Below, in pieces: positions 15,359 through 22,846 of a stretch of 35,506 bases of DNA. Location of the stretch: contig JAFZRR010000001.1 of assembly GCA_017619815.1 (NCBI GenBank), forward strand, positions 1 to 35,506. Direction: 5' to 3'. Every line of letters begins with the position of its first letter. Within the stretch, counting starts at the first letter, position 1. Both the position numbers and the translations under genes were made by a program. Under the pieces are notes generated by a model. The model was given only the letters and a program-made list of their open reading frames with translations. It was not told the DNA's origin and ran no database searches. This stretch comes from Bacilli bacterium. GTDB taxonomy: Bacteria; Bacillota_I; Bacilli_A; RFN20; CAG-826.

Positions 15359-16182
15359 TGAAAAACAAAACTGCTTTATTTCCTTTACTCTTAGTCTGTC
15401 CTCTTTTGTTCATGGCCAATTCACCTGCGCCATACACTGATACGGAAGAATATAACGATTACACGATTACTAACCTCACCTATGGTGAGCAAGATGAAGA
15501 TCACAAATATCCACTGAGATTGACGATCAATAATACTGGTAGTGATTACATGCCTATTGGGTATGAAATCGAAGCGTGCACTAAGGATAATGACTATTTT
15601 TACTTATTAAATGAGCAAGTATCATATCGCACTTATATTTATTACGCACGGACTTGTATCGCTCCAAATACTTCAATGGAATTAGTTGCTAGTGATTCTT
15701 TATCTCGACAATATGAACTGAGTGATTTAAGAATCGACGCCCGTTGTTATAAGGTCACATCTGAAGCGAGTTATTCTAGTATCAGTCTTGTCAAAAAAGA
15801 TAGTGTGGAGTATGACAATACTTGTTTTTACAATTTCGTAATTAACGACTTCAAATTTGATGACAATTATTACAACGCAATGATTGTTGACATGAACATA
15901 AAAGAAAACCGCATCGCATTCCAATTTAGCGAAGCGGATGATGAATTTGGACTTGCTTTAGTTGATGATACTTTGACCGAAGCGGATTTCACTATTAATA
16001 GTGTTCAACTCATCCAAGGACGAAGTAAATTCGTCGAACGTATTAACGATACTTGGACAATTGTCTATGTCTGTTTAGGAGTTACTTTCTTTATCGGATT
16101 CCTTGTTAGCCTCGGATTCATTCCCCTTATTGTAAAGGCTTCGACAAAAAGAGCGAAGAAAGAAGACGTAACTAATAATTAG
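15358..16182 (+). CDS. Exported protein with C-terminal membrane anchor (274 aa)
   Basis: The N-terminus is a Sec signal peptide (residues 1-21, probable cleavage near M-A-N-S). The mature part is acidic, beta-rich and has several cysteines (such as Cys94 and Cys109) that could form disulfides. A membrane helix at about 232-257 is followed by a basic cytosolic tail. The protein is therefore likely a surface domain held by its C-terminus. I do not recognise the family. Its ATG overlaps the zinc-ribbon stop, so it is in the LOR operon. Its last 108 bases overlap the convergent membrane-protein gene 16075-16572. Confidence 0.75.
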   Translation: MKNKTALFPLLLVCPLLFMANSPAPYTDTEEYNDYTITNLTYGEQDEDHKYPLRLTINNTGSDYMPIGYEIEACTKDNDYFYLLNEQVSYRTYIYYARTCIAPNTSMELVASDSLSRQYELSDLRIDARCYKVTSEASYSSISLVKKDSVEYDNTCFYNFVINDFKFDDNYYNAMIVDMNIKENRIAFQFSEADDEFGLALVDDTLTEADFTINSVQLIQGRSKFVERINDTWTIVYVCLGVTFFIGFLVSLGFIPLIVKASTKRAKKEDVTNN

Positions 16183-16572
16183 TTCAATAAATGTAACAAC
16201 AATTAATATAACGGTGCCGGTATTAACCACACCGTTTTTATATATAAGCCCTGTTTGATTGAAGGCGTTGCCAACCGCTAAAGAGAGAATGTTCGCGGTG
16301 AAAGATATTAAAAAACAGTACCAAAGTTTCTTCTTGGTGAATAAGAAATATAAGAATGCTTCCACGACAAAGGTGAAGATTTCTGCACCGATGATGAAAA
16401 TAAGATATTGAGTTTCGCTTGCCATTTGAGTGGCAACCATATTCATTGTGAAATTTAATAAAATGTTCGCCACAAATAATGTGAGCATCGATTTTAATCT
16501 AAAACGGTCACCAAAACCATAGACTAATAGTTCTAGGGCTAACGTTAAGAATAAATGAAAGAAAATAATCAT
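16075..16572 (-). CDS. Multi-pass membrane protein of unknown function (165 aa)
   Basis: About five hydrophobic segments (residues 2-18, 25-45, 55-77, 83-104, 118-140) with intervening Lys/Arg loops end in a hydrophilic tail rich in Glu, Ser and Asn. I do not recognise the family. A perfect TATAAT lies 6 bases before the ATG, with no Shine-Dalgarno, which predicts a leaderless message and supports the gene being real. The tail-coding end overlaps 108 bases of the exported-protein gene on the plus strand. Confidence 0.7.
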   Translation of the reverse strand: MIIFFHLFLTLALELLVYGFGDRFRLKSMLTLFVANILLNFTMNMVATQMASETQYLIFIIGAEIFTFVVEAFLYFLFTKKKLWYCFLISFTANILSLAVGNAFNQTGLIYKNGVVNTGTVILIVVTFIELIISYVFFLRSFCRSLYNKGNESEANKESDKESNS

Positions 16573-16589
16573 GGCTCTATTATATAAAA

Positions 16590-16608
16590 AAACGGGCTGA
16601 GCCCGTAT
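16590..16608 (-). terminator. Terminator of the 73-residue membrane protein
   Basis: ACGGGC (16592-16597) pairs with GCCCGT (16601-16606); on the minus strand it is followed by TTTTTTT. The next gene's -10 starts only a few bases after the T run. Confidence 0.75.
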
Positions 16609-16611
16609 ATT

Positions 16612-16833
16612 TTAGAATAATTTGAAGATGTGATGGGTGAAAATCATGAAGATGATATCCAAGATCCAAATGATGTTCCAACCGAAGATTAATCTAATTA
16701 AACCACACACCCAATGACCTTCTGCAAATCTTGTGACAAAGCCCAAGACCCAGCTGGTCGCAGGGATGATGCATAAGATTAAACTCACAATCCAATTTAA
16801 TCCGAAGTAATCTTTAGCAATTCTTGTTGCCAT
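16612..16833 (-). CDS. Small two-helix membrane protein (73 aa)
   Basis: Two to three hydrophobic segments (about 12-32 and 41-66) are joined by a short loop with R-F-A-E-G-H. The second segment, G-L-I-R-L-I-F-G-W-N-I-I-W, loosely recalls Pmp3/YqaE-type proteins, but the order of motifs is not the same, so I leave it unnamed. A strong Shine-Dalgarno GGAGGGG lies 9 bases before the ATG, with TATAAT further upstream. It is divergent from the methyltransferase gene and has its own terminator. Confidence 0.75.
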   Translation of the reverse strand: MATRIAKDYFGLNWIVSLILCIIPATSWVLGFVTRFAEGHWVCGLIRLIFGWNIIWILDIIFMIFTHHIFKLF

Positions 16834-16896
16834 TATCTTTCCCCTCCGGTTTTAGATTATATATCTTTTTAAGATAAATAGTTATAATGTTTTCGT

Positions 16897-17931
16897 ATGA
16901 GAATTGACTTATCCAAAATAAACAAAAAAGATATCGAACAACTCCTTTTAGAGAAAGAGATGAACATCGCCTCTGCGCAAGGCTTGTTTGATTATTGTTT
17001 TTATACAAGAGACAATCCTTGCAACAATAATGATGTTTTAGATTATCTTGAACTTAATCTTTCTAATAAGGAAGATAAATACTTTTATGATTCTCGCATC
17101 AAACCTGCGATTAAACAAATAAACGCGGATACGTATAATGATAATTACTACCGTATTCACATAAAACCAAAAGAATATAAAGATAAGAACTATCAACTTA
17201 CTTATCTAAAAATGAACCCATATCAATGTTTTCCGTATGACGACATATTAATTGACGATAACTTCATTGAAGTCAGTCAGATCGGCTATTTTAATGAAAA
17301 TTTCCCATATCTCGCAGTCATAAAAGATGACGTTGTTTGGATGAGCACCGATCCAAATGAAATTAACACAATGGACAGTTCAATTAAAAAAGCGAAAGGA
17401 AACGTTCTCGCTTTCGGTCTTGGACTTGGTTATTTCCTAATTATGTCAGCATCCAAAGAAGAAGTGTCTTCAGTGACAATCGTGGAAAAAGATCCAGAGA
17501 TTATTAAAATCTTTAAGAAACACATCCTTCCTTTATTCGAATACAAAGAGAAAATAACCATTATCGAAGATGATGCCTTTAAATTCGCAAAAGGGGATTT
17601 AAACAAATACAATTATCTATTTATAGATATTTGGCATAATCCAGAAGATGGACTTCCAATGTATCTCAAATTTAAGAAGATTCTCAAAGGAAAGAATATA
17701 GTCACCGATTATTGGTTAGAAAAATCCATCTTAGCGATGTATCGCAGATGTTTATTGACCGTTATTGAAGAAAGCCTTATGGGATACACCGATAAAAACT
17801 ACAAAACGGTGGAAAATGAGTATGACACAATCATTAATGATTTGTATTTTAAAACTAAAGACAGAACATTCTCTTCTCTAAAAGAGATAAAAGAAATATT
17901 ACAAGACAACGCACTATTAAAACTTATATAA
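16897..17931 (+). CDS. SAM-dependent methyltransferase, spermidine-synthase-like fold (344 aa)
   Basis: The C-terminal half has a Rossmann SAM site: FGLGLGYF (173-180), the acidic end of beta2 in VEKDP (196-200), D225-D226 after beta3, and YLFIDIWHNPEDG (240-252). The arrangement is that of spermidine-synthase-like methyltransferases. The N-terminal half (1-165) has a helical region and a beta sheet and may bind substrate. Substrate unknown. The ATG comes 8 bases after a perfect TATAAT (16883-16888) with no Shine-Dalgarno. The gene end overlaps the -10 region of rubrerythrin. Confidence 0.8.
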   Translation: MRIDLSKINKKDIEQLLLEKEMNIASAQGLFDYCFYTRDNPCNNNDVLDYLELNLSNKEDKYFYDSRIKPAIKQINADTYNDNYYRIHIKPKEYKDKNYQLTYLKMNPYQCFPYDDILIDDNFIEVSQIGYFNENFPYLAVIKDDVVWMSTDPNEINTMDSSIKKAKGNVLAFGLGLGYFLIMSASKEEVSSVTIVEKDPEIIKIFKKHILPLFEYKEKITIIEDDAFKFAKGDLNKYNYLFIDIWHNPEDGLPMYLKFKKILKGKNIVTDYWLEKSILAMYRRCLLTVIEESLMGYTDKNYKTVENEYDTIINDLYFKTKDRTFSSLKEIKEILQDNALLKLI

Positions 17932-17973
17932 TAAGGAGTAGATATCATAAATACATAATAAGGGAGAAGTTTT
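17927..17973 (+). promoter_or_regulatory. Promoter and leader of rubrerythrin
   Basis: TATAAT at 17927-17932 overlaps the stop codon of the methyltransferase gene. The leader holds two purine-rich sites, AAGGAG near 17933-17938 and AGGGAG at 17961-17966; the second is spaced correctly for the ATG at 17974. A PerR box is not clearly present. Confidence 0.5.
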
Positions 17974-18513
17974 ATGGAATTAAAAGGTTCAAGAACTGAG
18001 AAAAATTTACAAACCGCTTTTGCGGGTGAAAGCCAAGCTAGAAACAAATACACATATTTTGCTTCCGCTGCTAAAAAAGAAGGCTATGAACAAATCGCCG
18101 CTATTTTCCTAGAAACAGCAGAAAACGAAAAAGAACACGCAAAGATTTGGTTCAAATATCTCCATGGTGGCAAAGTCCCAAATACAGTTGAGAACTTAAA
18201 AGCCGCTGCCGAAGGTGAAAACTATGAATGGACAGAAATGTACAAAGAATTCGCCGAAGTCGCAAGAGAAGAAGGCTTCTTAGAAATCGCTGCTAAATTC
18301 GAACTCGTTGCTAAGATCGAAGCCGAACACGAACAAAGATATTTAAAACTCTTAGAAAAAGTTGAAGGCCAAAAAGTCTTCATTGCACCAGATGTCGTTG
18401 TTTGGAAATGCCGTAACTGTGGCCATATCCATGTTGGTAAGGAAGCACCAAAAGTGTGTCCAGCATGTAACCACGAACAAAGCTATTTCGAATTAAGAGT
18501 GGAAAACTACTAA
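17974..18513 (+). CDS. rbr: Rubrerythrin
   Basis: Residues 1-135 form a ferritin-like four-helix bundle with two ExxH motifs (Glu52/His55 and Glu116/His119) plus Glu19, giving the diiron site. Residues 140-179 are a rubredoxin-like domain with Cys146, Cys149, Cys162 and Cys165. Rubrerythrin reduces hydrogen peroxide to water with electrons from rubredoxin or NADH-dependent partners and is typical of anaerobes, which supports an anaerobic or microaerophilic lifestyle. The gene has its own promoter and terminator. Confidence 0.97.
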   Translation: MELKGSRTEKNLQTAFAGESQARNKYTYFASAAKKEGYEQIAAIFLETAENEKEHAKIWFKYLHGGKVPNTVENLKAAAEGENYEWTEMYKEFAEVAREEGFLEIAAKFELVAKIEAEHEQRYLKLLEKVEGQKVFIAPDVVVWKCRNCGHIHVGKEAPKVCPACNHEQSYFELRVENY

Positions 18514-18530
18514 TCCTTAATTAAATATAA

Positions 18531-18561
18531 TTAGGCCCCTAAAATGGGGTCTTTTATTTTT
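18531..18561 (+). terminator. Terminator of rubrerythrin
   Basis: AGGCCCC (18533-18539) pairs with GGGGTCT (18546-18552), followed by TTTATTTTTG. Confidence 0.8.
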
Positions 18562-18622
18562 GTATATTAATCTCTTGATTTTTTAATTGATATCAATGAT
18601 AATAATAAAGCGCTGCGAATAC

Positions 18623-18698
18623 GGACCATTGGTGTAGCGGTTAACATGTCTCCCTGTCACGGAGAAGATCACGGGTTCGATTCCCGTATGGTCCGCCA
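18623..18698 (+). tRNA. tRNA-Asp (GTC)
   Basis: A 76-base cloverleaf with encoded CCA. The acceptor GGACCAT pairs with ATGGTCC, the discriminator is G, the anticodon stem is CTCC/GGAG with loop CTGTCAC, and the anticodon is GTC. It is paired with a second tRNA 18 bases downstream. Confidence 0.96.
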
Positions 18699-18716
18699 AG
18701 CGCTTTTTAATTACAT

Positions 18717-18792
18717 GGCCCGGTAGCTCAGTTGGTAGAGCAGGGGACTGTAAATCCCCGTGTCGGCGGTTCAATCCCGTTCTGGGCCACCA
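18717..18792 (+). tRNA. tRNA with GTA anticodon (tRNA-Tyr by anticodon) on a class I, tRNA-Phe-like body
   Basis: A complete 76-base class I cloverleaf with encoded CCA. The acceptor GGCCCGG pairs with CTGGGCC, the discriminator is A, the D-stem is GCTC/GAGC, the anticodon stem GGGGA/TCCCC and the T-loop TTCAATC. The loop CTGTAAA reads anticodon GTA, i.e. Tyr. The variable region is only five bases (GTGTC), whereas bacterial tRNA-Tyr normally has a long class II variable arm. The body strongly resembles Bacilli tRNA-Phe (anticodon GAA, loop CTGAAAA) and it sits after tRNA-Asp, where Phe often lies in Bacilli clusters. Tyr by anticodon, identity uncertain. Confidence 0.85.
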
Positions 18793-18803
18793 TCTTGAAA
18801 GTA

Positions 18804-18836
18804 ACACACGTCAAATGATGTGTGTTTTTTCTTTTC
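18804..18836 (+). terminator. Terminator of the tRNA pair
   Basis: A 10-pair stem (18804-18813 with 18816-18825) with a two-base loop is followed by TTTTTCTTTT. Confidence 0.85.
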
Positions 18837-18837
18837 A

Positions 18838-18866
18838 TAAAAAAAGATACGGATGAACCGTATCAT
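18838..18866 (-). terminator. Terminator of the 101-residue protein gene
   Basis: GATACGG (18846-18852) pairs with CCGTATC (18858-18864); read on the minus strand it is followed by a run of T. Confidence 0.75.
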
Positions 18867-18883
18867 TATTTTTAATTAATAGA

Positions 18884-19189
18884 TTAATTATTTTCTTCGT
18901 CGACAACTTCATCAGCGACTTCGACATTCTCTTCTTTCTTGTCGCCTTCTTTTTCGACTGGCTTGAAAGTACGAGATATAGCTTTGCCTAATGACTTACC
19001 GGATTCTTCAAATCCTTTGCCGGTTTCTGTCCAGGCATTGCCTAATTCGCTTTTGCCATTTTCTTCGATGGTGTTGTCTTTATCTGTAAACGCCACTTGA
19101 GCGGTTTTACCAATGGCCTTACCGAAGCTTTTAAATGCTCCACCTGTGTTTTTACCAAATTGTTTCCAATTATCTTTCTTCTCTGACAT
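18884..19189 (-). CDS. Small protein with internal amphipathic repeats and acidic tail (101 aa)
   Basis: Two segments of about 23 residues are related: residues 12-34 (G-K-N-T-G-G-A-F-K-S-F-G-K-A-I-G-K) and residues 53-76 (W-T-E-T-G-K-G-F-E-E-S-G-K-S-L-G-K-A-I-S). Each shows Gly and Phe/Ile/Leu spaced so that an amphipathic helix could form. The tail from residue 77 is highly charged and probably disordered. There is no signal peptide or cysteine. GAGG precedes the ATG. I do not recognise the family; the features recall small stress or membrane-surface proteins, but this is only a guess. Confidence 0.7.
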   Translation of the reverse strand: MSEKKDNWKQFGKNTGGAFKSFGKAIGKTAQVAFTDKDNTIEENGKSELGNAWTETGKGFEESGKSLGKAISRTFKPVEKEGDKKEENVEVADEVVDEENN

Positions 19190-19319
19190 ATTAATTTCCT
19201 CGATTCTATCGGCTAAATTATATTAAAACATTGTTAATAAGACTCAAAGACAATTTTGGTAAACATTTTTCTATTTCTTATAAAAATATAAATAATATTT
19301 GTATAATTAAGTAGTATTT

Positions 19320-20417
19320 ATGCCATCATTTGTTGACTTCATTAAACTCTGCAACGCACATCCATGGGCATATATCGCCCTTTTTATCAATTTGTGTGTT
19401 GTTTTTATTAATGGATATACAGATGGTCCAGCAACAATAGCAACAGCAGTTCATACTAGAGCTATTAGACCAAGAACCGCTTTTATATTGTCCGCTGTAT
19501 TTAATTTGTTAGGTGCTGTAGCGATTGGAGCATTTTCTATTTATCTATCAAAAGTCTTTGGCGGAGATATTGTGAATACCATTTCCTCATTAGTGGACTT
19601 TGGTAGTGCATCAATTGATCGTATCCTTTGCATCATCGCTTGTGGTCTTATCGCTATTATTTTAGTGAGTCAGATTTGTACATTCTTGGGCTTACCATCT
19701 AGCCAATCAAACTGCTTAATAGGTGGGTTAACCGGTGGTGGACTTTCATTAATGGTTTTAGGCTATGGTGGTTCTATTGGTTTAATTCCTTGGATTAAGG
19801 TCCTTGCGGGTTTTGTTGGATCATTAATCGTTGGTTTCTTGTTAGGTTTTGGAATAACCAAATTAATAGAAGTCATTTGCCGTAATATGAATAAAGGAAA
19901 AACCAACCGTTTCTTCAATAACGGTCAAATTATTTCATCCTGTTTAATGAATTTTGTTCATGGTATCCAAGACGGTGGCAAGTTCATCGGTATTACAGTT
20001 TTAATATTTGCAATTCTTTATCAGGACAAACCTCTTGGTGAAGCAGTTAATATAATTAACGGAACTTGGTGGATATATCTTCCAGTATCTATTGTGCTCT
20101 TTGTTGGTTGCTTATTGGGTAACAAGAAAATACTTAATTCTTTAGGTCGTGGAATGGCTAATATCAATAACTACCAAGCTTTCGCCACGGACATCGCTGC
20201 ATCCATTGGTTTATTGGTGGCGACCTTATTTGGTCTACCGTTATCCACTGGAACAATTAAAAACACAGCGATTATGGGTACCGCCGCGACCAGAAGTGTA
20301 CGAAGAGTGAAATGGAAGAAAGCGGGACAGATAGTCTTATGGAACGCTTTAGCGTTTCCACTTTCCGCTTTAGCAGCATTTATATTTGCAATGATCTTTG
20401 TTTGGACAGTGAAATAG
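19320..20417 (+). CDS. pit: Pit-family inorganic phosphate transporter
   Basis: This is a membrane protein with about ten helices carrying the two inverted PHO4-family signatures: FINGYTDGPATIATAV near residues 29-44 (usually GFHDxANAI) and MNFVHGIQDGGKFIG near 215-229, plus GLPSSQSN and GLPLSTGT. It is a low-affinity metal-phosphate symporter. The first signature has Tyr-Thr-Asp in place of the usual Phe-His-Asp. It is followed 12 bases on by a DUF47 protein, the standard partner of Pit. TATAAT (19302-19307) lies 12 bases before the ATG, so the leader is only about 5 bases and lacks a Shine-Dalgarno. Confidence 0.93.
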   Translation: MPSFVDFIKLCNAHPWAYIALFINLCVVFINGYTDGPATIATAVHTRAIRPRTAFILSAVFNLLGAVAIGAFSIYLSKVFGGDIVNTISSLVDFGSASIDRILCIIACGLIAIILVSQICTFLGLPSSQSNCLIGGLTGGGLSLMVLGYGGSIGLIPWIKVLAGFVGSLIVGFLLGFGITKLIEVICRNMNKGKTNRFFNNGQIISSCLMNFVHGIQDGGKFIGITVLIFAILYQDKPLGEAVNIINGTWWIYLPVSIVLFVGCLLGNKKILNSLGRGMANINNYQAFATDIAASIGLLVATLFGLPLSTGTIKNTAIMGTAATRSVRRVKWKKAGQIVLWNALAFPLSALAAFIFAMIFVWTVK

Positions 20418-20429
20418 GAGGAACTATCT

Positions 20430-21056
20430 ATGTTTAACAAAAAGAAAAATAACTATTATTTCAATTCATTCCCAAAACTAGCGCATTATTCTGTGGAATG
20501 TGGTGAGCTAATTTTGGAATATCTCAAGAGCTTTGATTCAAAGAAATCCGAGGAAGTGAAATCTAATGTTCACCTTATCGAACATCAAGCGGATGAGGTT
20601 AAACATGAAGTCACGAGAAAGCTCCTAAAAGAATTCCTCACACCAGTGGATAGAGAAGATATTTATGAACTATTAAGACTCATTGATAATGTCACTGATG
20701 CGATTGAAGAAATATCCTTAAGATTATTCCTTTATAATATCCAAGAAGTTCCTAATAAATTCATTGAACTCACTGAAGTCACTGTGGAATGTATGAAAGA
20801 AACTGAGAACTGTCTCACAAACATATATGACTATTTAAATGAAGAAGTCTTCCAAACATATGTAGATAAAGTTGTCCGTTTAGAAGAAAAATCCGATGAA
20901 ATATATATCTCTTGTGTCCATGAATTATATGCGAACGAAAAAGACCTAAGAAGACTATACGTTCATGAGAAACTATATGAATTAATGGAAAACGTCTCAG
21001 ATAAGTGCCGCGATGTTTGTCGATTCGTGCAAAACATTGCGCTAAAGAATATCTAA
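20430..21056 (+). CDS. DUF47/PhoU-like Pit accessory protein (208 aa)
   Basis: An all-helical, acidic protein of normal length for the DUF47 (PhoU-like) family. It shows H-L-I-E-H-Q-A-D-E-V-K-H-E near residues 48-60, R-E-D-I-Y-E-L near 76-82, and the closing R-D-V-C-R-F-V-Q-N. Members sit beside pit genes and are thought to control phosphate flux through the transporter, with metal held by Glu/Asp/His clusters. It is translated from a strong AGGAGG site 12 bases after pit and ends at a bidirectional terminator. Confidence 0.92.
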   Translation: MFNKKKNNYYFNSFPKLAHYSVECGELILEYLKSFDSKKSEEVKSNVHLIEHQADEVKHEVTRKLLKEFLTPVDREDIYELLRLIDNVTDAIEEISLRLFLYNIQEVPNKFIELTEVTVECMKETENCLTNIYDYLNEEVFQTYVDKVVRLEEKSDEIYISCVHELYANEKDLRRLYVHEKLYELMENVSDKCRDVCRFVQNIALKNI

Positions 21057-21061
21057 AAGAA

Positions 21062-21087
21062 AAAGAGGCAATGCCTCTTTTATTTTT
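21062..21087. terminator. Bidirectional terminator between the pit operon and the ABC permease gene
   Basis: AAAGAGGC (21062-21069) pairs with GCCTCTTT (21073-21080), followed by TTTATTTTTG on plus; the minus strand reads a run of T as well. It overlaps the permease stop codon. Confidence 0.8.
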
Positions 21088-21838
21088 GAAATTTCTTCCT
21101 CACAAAGAATCCGATGAGATCCACAATGAGGATGATAATAATTGCGATGAGCGCAATAGCGAATATTGGAGTTAAATCGCCAGCGTCAATAATACGATAG
21201 GCGTGAATTGCAGTACCTAATCCCATGTTAGTGCTTCCGGTAATGATTTCTGCCATGATCTCGGTTTTTAAAGATAATGCAAAGGAAGATGCTAAGCCAA
21301 CCATGAAAAATGGCATAGCGATTGGTATTTTGACTTTTAATAAGCCTCTAATGTTTTTGCCTGAGTCCACTTTAAGAGAATCTTCGATTTCGGTAGGAAT
21401 ATTATTGAAACCCGCAACAATAGATTCATAAAGAATTGGTAGTGCTAATAAACTCACAACAAATATTGGTGCATGTTGTCCTCCGAATAATACAAAGAAC
21501 AAGAACACGAATGCTGCGGTAGGTGCACTTTTAAAGACAATCATTGTGGGTCTTAAAACAACTTGGATTGGTTTAACCGCACCGCCTAATAGGCCTAAAA
21601 GAATAGCGCCCGCTAAAGCGATACCAAACCCTTCTAATGTTCTAAGCATTGTCCATCCGATTCTTTGATATGTATTACCGTTTCCTAACATTTCGATTAA
21701 TGTTTTAAAAACGCGCAAAGGATCAGGGAAGATTAAATTACCCTGACCTTGGCTGAGAGATATCAAAAACCAGACGACAAATACTAGTACGATACCTAAG
21801 GTATATAGAGTGTTATTATTGGTAATAAATTTCTTCAC
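21080..21838 (-). CDS. ABC transporter permease, SsuC/TauC type (252 aa)
   Basis: A six-helix importer permease. It has the typical N-terminal helix, the fold core ending E-D-S-L-K-V-D-S-G-K-N...K-V-K-I-P-I-A-M-P (EAA-like loop, about 160-180) and a C-terminal helix. It belongs with the nitrate/sulfonate/taurine/thiamine-precursor importers. The gene overlaps the substrate-binding protein gene by 23 bases. No ATPase gene is next to it in this window, so the energising subunit must be encoded elsewhere. Confidence 0.9.
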   Translation of the reverse strand: MKKFITNNNTLYTLGIVLVFVVWFLISLSQGQGNLIFPDPLRVFKTLIEMLGNGNTYQRIGWTMLRTLEGFGIALAGAILLGLLGGAVKPIQVVLRPTMIVFKSAPTAAFVFLFFVLFGGQHAPIFVVSLLALPILYESIVAGFNNIPTEIEDSLKVDSGKNIRGLLKVKIPIAMPFFMVGLASSFALSLKTEIMAEIITGSTNMGLGTAIHAYRIIDAGDLTPIFAIALIAIIIILIVDLIGFFVRKKFQK

Positions 21839-22778
21839 TTGTTACTCCAATGACTGGCCACATAGATAAGAATTGGTCAATGTTGGCTTTGTTTTCTAAA
21901 GCGTTCTTATAGCCAACGCCCATTCTGTTACCATTTGTGGTTAATGTTTTTAATAATTGGGCATTGCCCACGCCGAACTTCGCGGCGAATGTGACTTGGT
22001 CGAATCCTTCGACATACTTGTCGATAACTGATGGATCGGCGACAAATTCATTAATATCTTTTTCTAACGCTGCTAAGAATTTATTAACTTCTTCCACATT
22101 AGCGTTATTAGAAACAAACACAGAAGCTTGCGTAATTTCTTTATTACCGGATTTTGTTTTATAAACTTCTTGGATAGAAGCGTATTGTGTGGCATTAGCG
22201 TTTTGTGATTTTCCAGCAGCAAAAGCTGGTTCAGCGACTAAAACGTAGTCAACATCAGCGTTGCTATCTTCTGGGTTCTTACCTGTAGCCACAACGTTTT
22301 TCACATTGCTGGCTTGAGTGAGATAGTGGGTATTTGTTAAGTTCAAATCACCATAACAATATTGGAACAATTTATCTGGGACATTGTTTTGTTGAATTAA
22401 GACAACATAGTCATCTCCATTCATGACGCCGTCATCATCATGACCAGTCGCAGCGATGAATAAGTTACCAAAGGTAATGCATGCCGCAATTTTGTAGTTA
22501 GCGTTGTTTTTTGCAATTTGTTGAACACCAGCATTTGTTGGAAGAATGATGATATCCTTTGCGCCTGTTGCCATATAAGCGGCGATACCAGATGCTTCTT
22601 CTGGAGATCTGATTTCCACTTTAGATTCATCTGCTAAATATTTGTATAAACAAACAGATGGAGCGCCACTAGGTGCAGCGATAGAAAGATTTAATTTGTA
22701 GTCTTCCTCTTTTTGTTGTTTGTGGTTACAGCCTGTAACTAATAAGGCTGGGATTAATAGTAATAATGCTTTTTTCAT
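21816..22778 (-). CDS. Substrate-binding lipoprotein of an SsuA/NMT1-type ABC importer (320 aa)
   Basis: The lipobox VTGC (Cys17) gives a lipid anchor. The mature protein has the type II binding-protein fold: L-S-I-A-A-P-S-G-A-P near residues 31-40, the PTNAG segment near 81, and a long helical C-terminal half. It shows features of the NMT1/SsuA-like family that binds small ligands such as sulfonates, pyrimidines or thiamine precursors; the ligand cannot be told. A GAGGT site lies 9 bases before the ATG. The promoter TATAAT (minus, 22806-22801) lies on the far side of a TGTGA-N6-TCACA site shared with the divergent Crp-type regulator. Confidence 0.88.
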   Translation of the reverse strand: MKKALLLLIPALLVTGCNHKQQKEEDYKLNLSIAAPSGAPSVCLYKYLADESKVEIRSPEEASGIAAYMATGAKDIIILPTNAGVQQIAKNNANYKIAACITFGNLFIAATGHDDDGVMNGDDYVVLIQQNNVPDKLFQYCYGDLNLTNTHYLTQASNVKNVVATGKNPEDSNADVDYVLVAEPAFAAGKSQNANATQYASIQEVYKTKSGNKEITQASVFVSNNANVEEVNKFLAALEKDINEFVADPSVIDKYVEGFDQVTFAAKFGVGNAQLLKTLTTNGNRMGVGYKNALENKANIDQFLSMWPVIGVTSEEIYYQ

Positions 22779-22827
22779 TTTCTTTTACCTCGCATTGCGA
22801 TTATACAAAATATATGTATAATAAAAA

Positions 22828-22843
22828 TGTGATTTGAATCACA
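22828..22843. promoter_or_regulatory. Crp-type operator TGTGATTTGAATCACA
   Basis: A 16-base palindrome with arms TGTGATT/AATCACA that fits the CRP consensus TGTGA-N6-TCACA exactly. For the regulator gene (plus), TATAAT is at 22817-22822, so the site begins almost at the transcription start and binding would block transcription (autorepression). For the divergent binding-protein promoter it lies some 30-40 bases upstream of the -10, suited to activation. Confidence 0.8.
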
Positions 22844-22846
22844 CTT

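Noticed and set aside
17927..17945. PerR box at the rubrerythrin promoter
   Set aside because: Only a half-match to the TTATAAT-N-ATTATAA palindrome exists; it overlaps a -10 element by chance composition.
18583..18807. Minus-strand open frame over the two tRNAs
   Set aside because: Antisense to tRNA-Asp and the GTA tRNA; sequence is dictated by the tRNAs.
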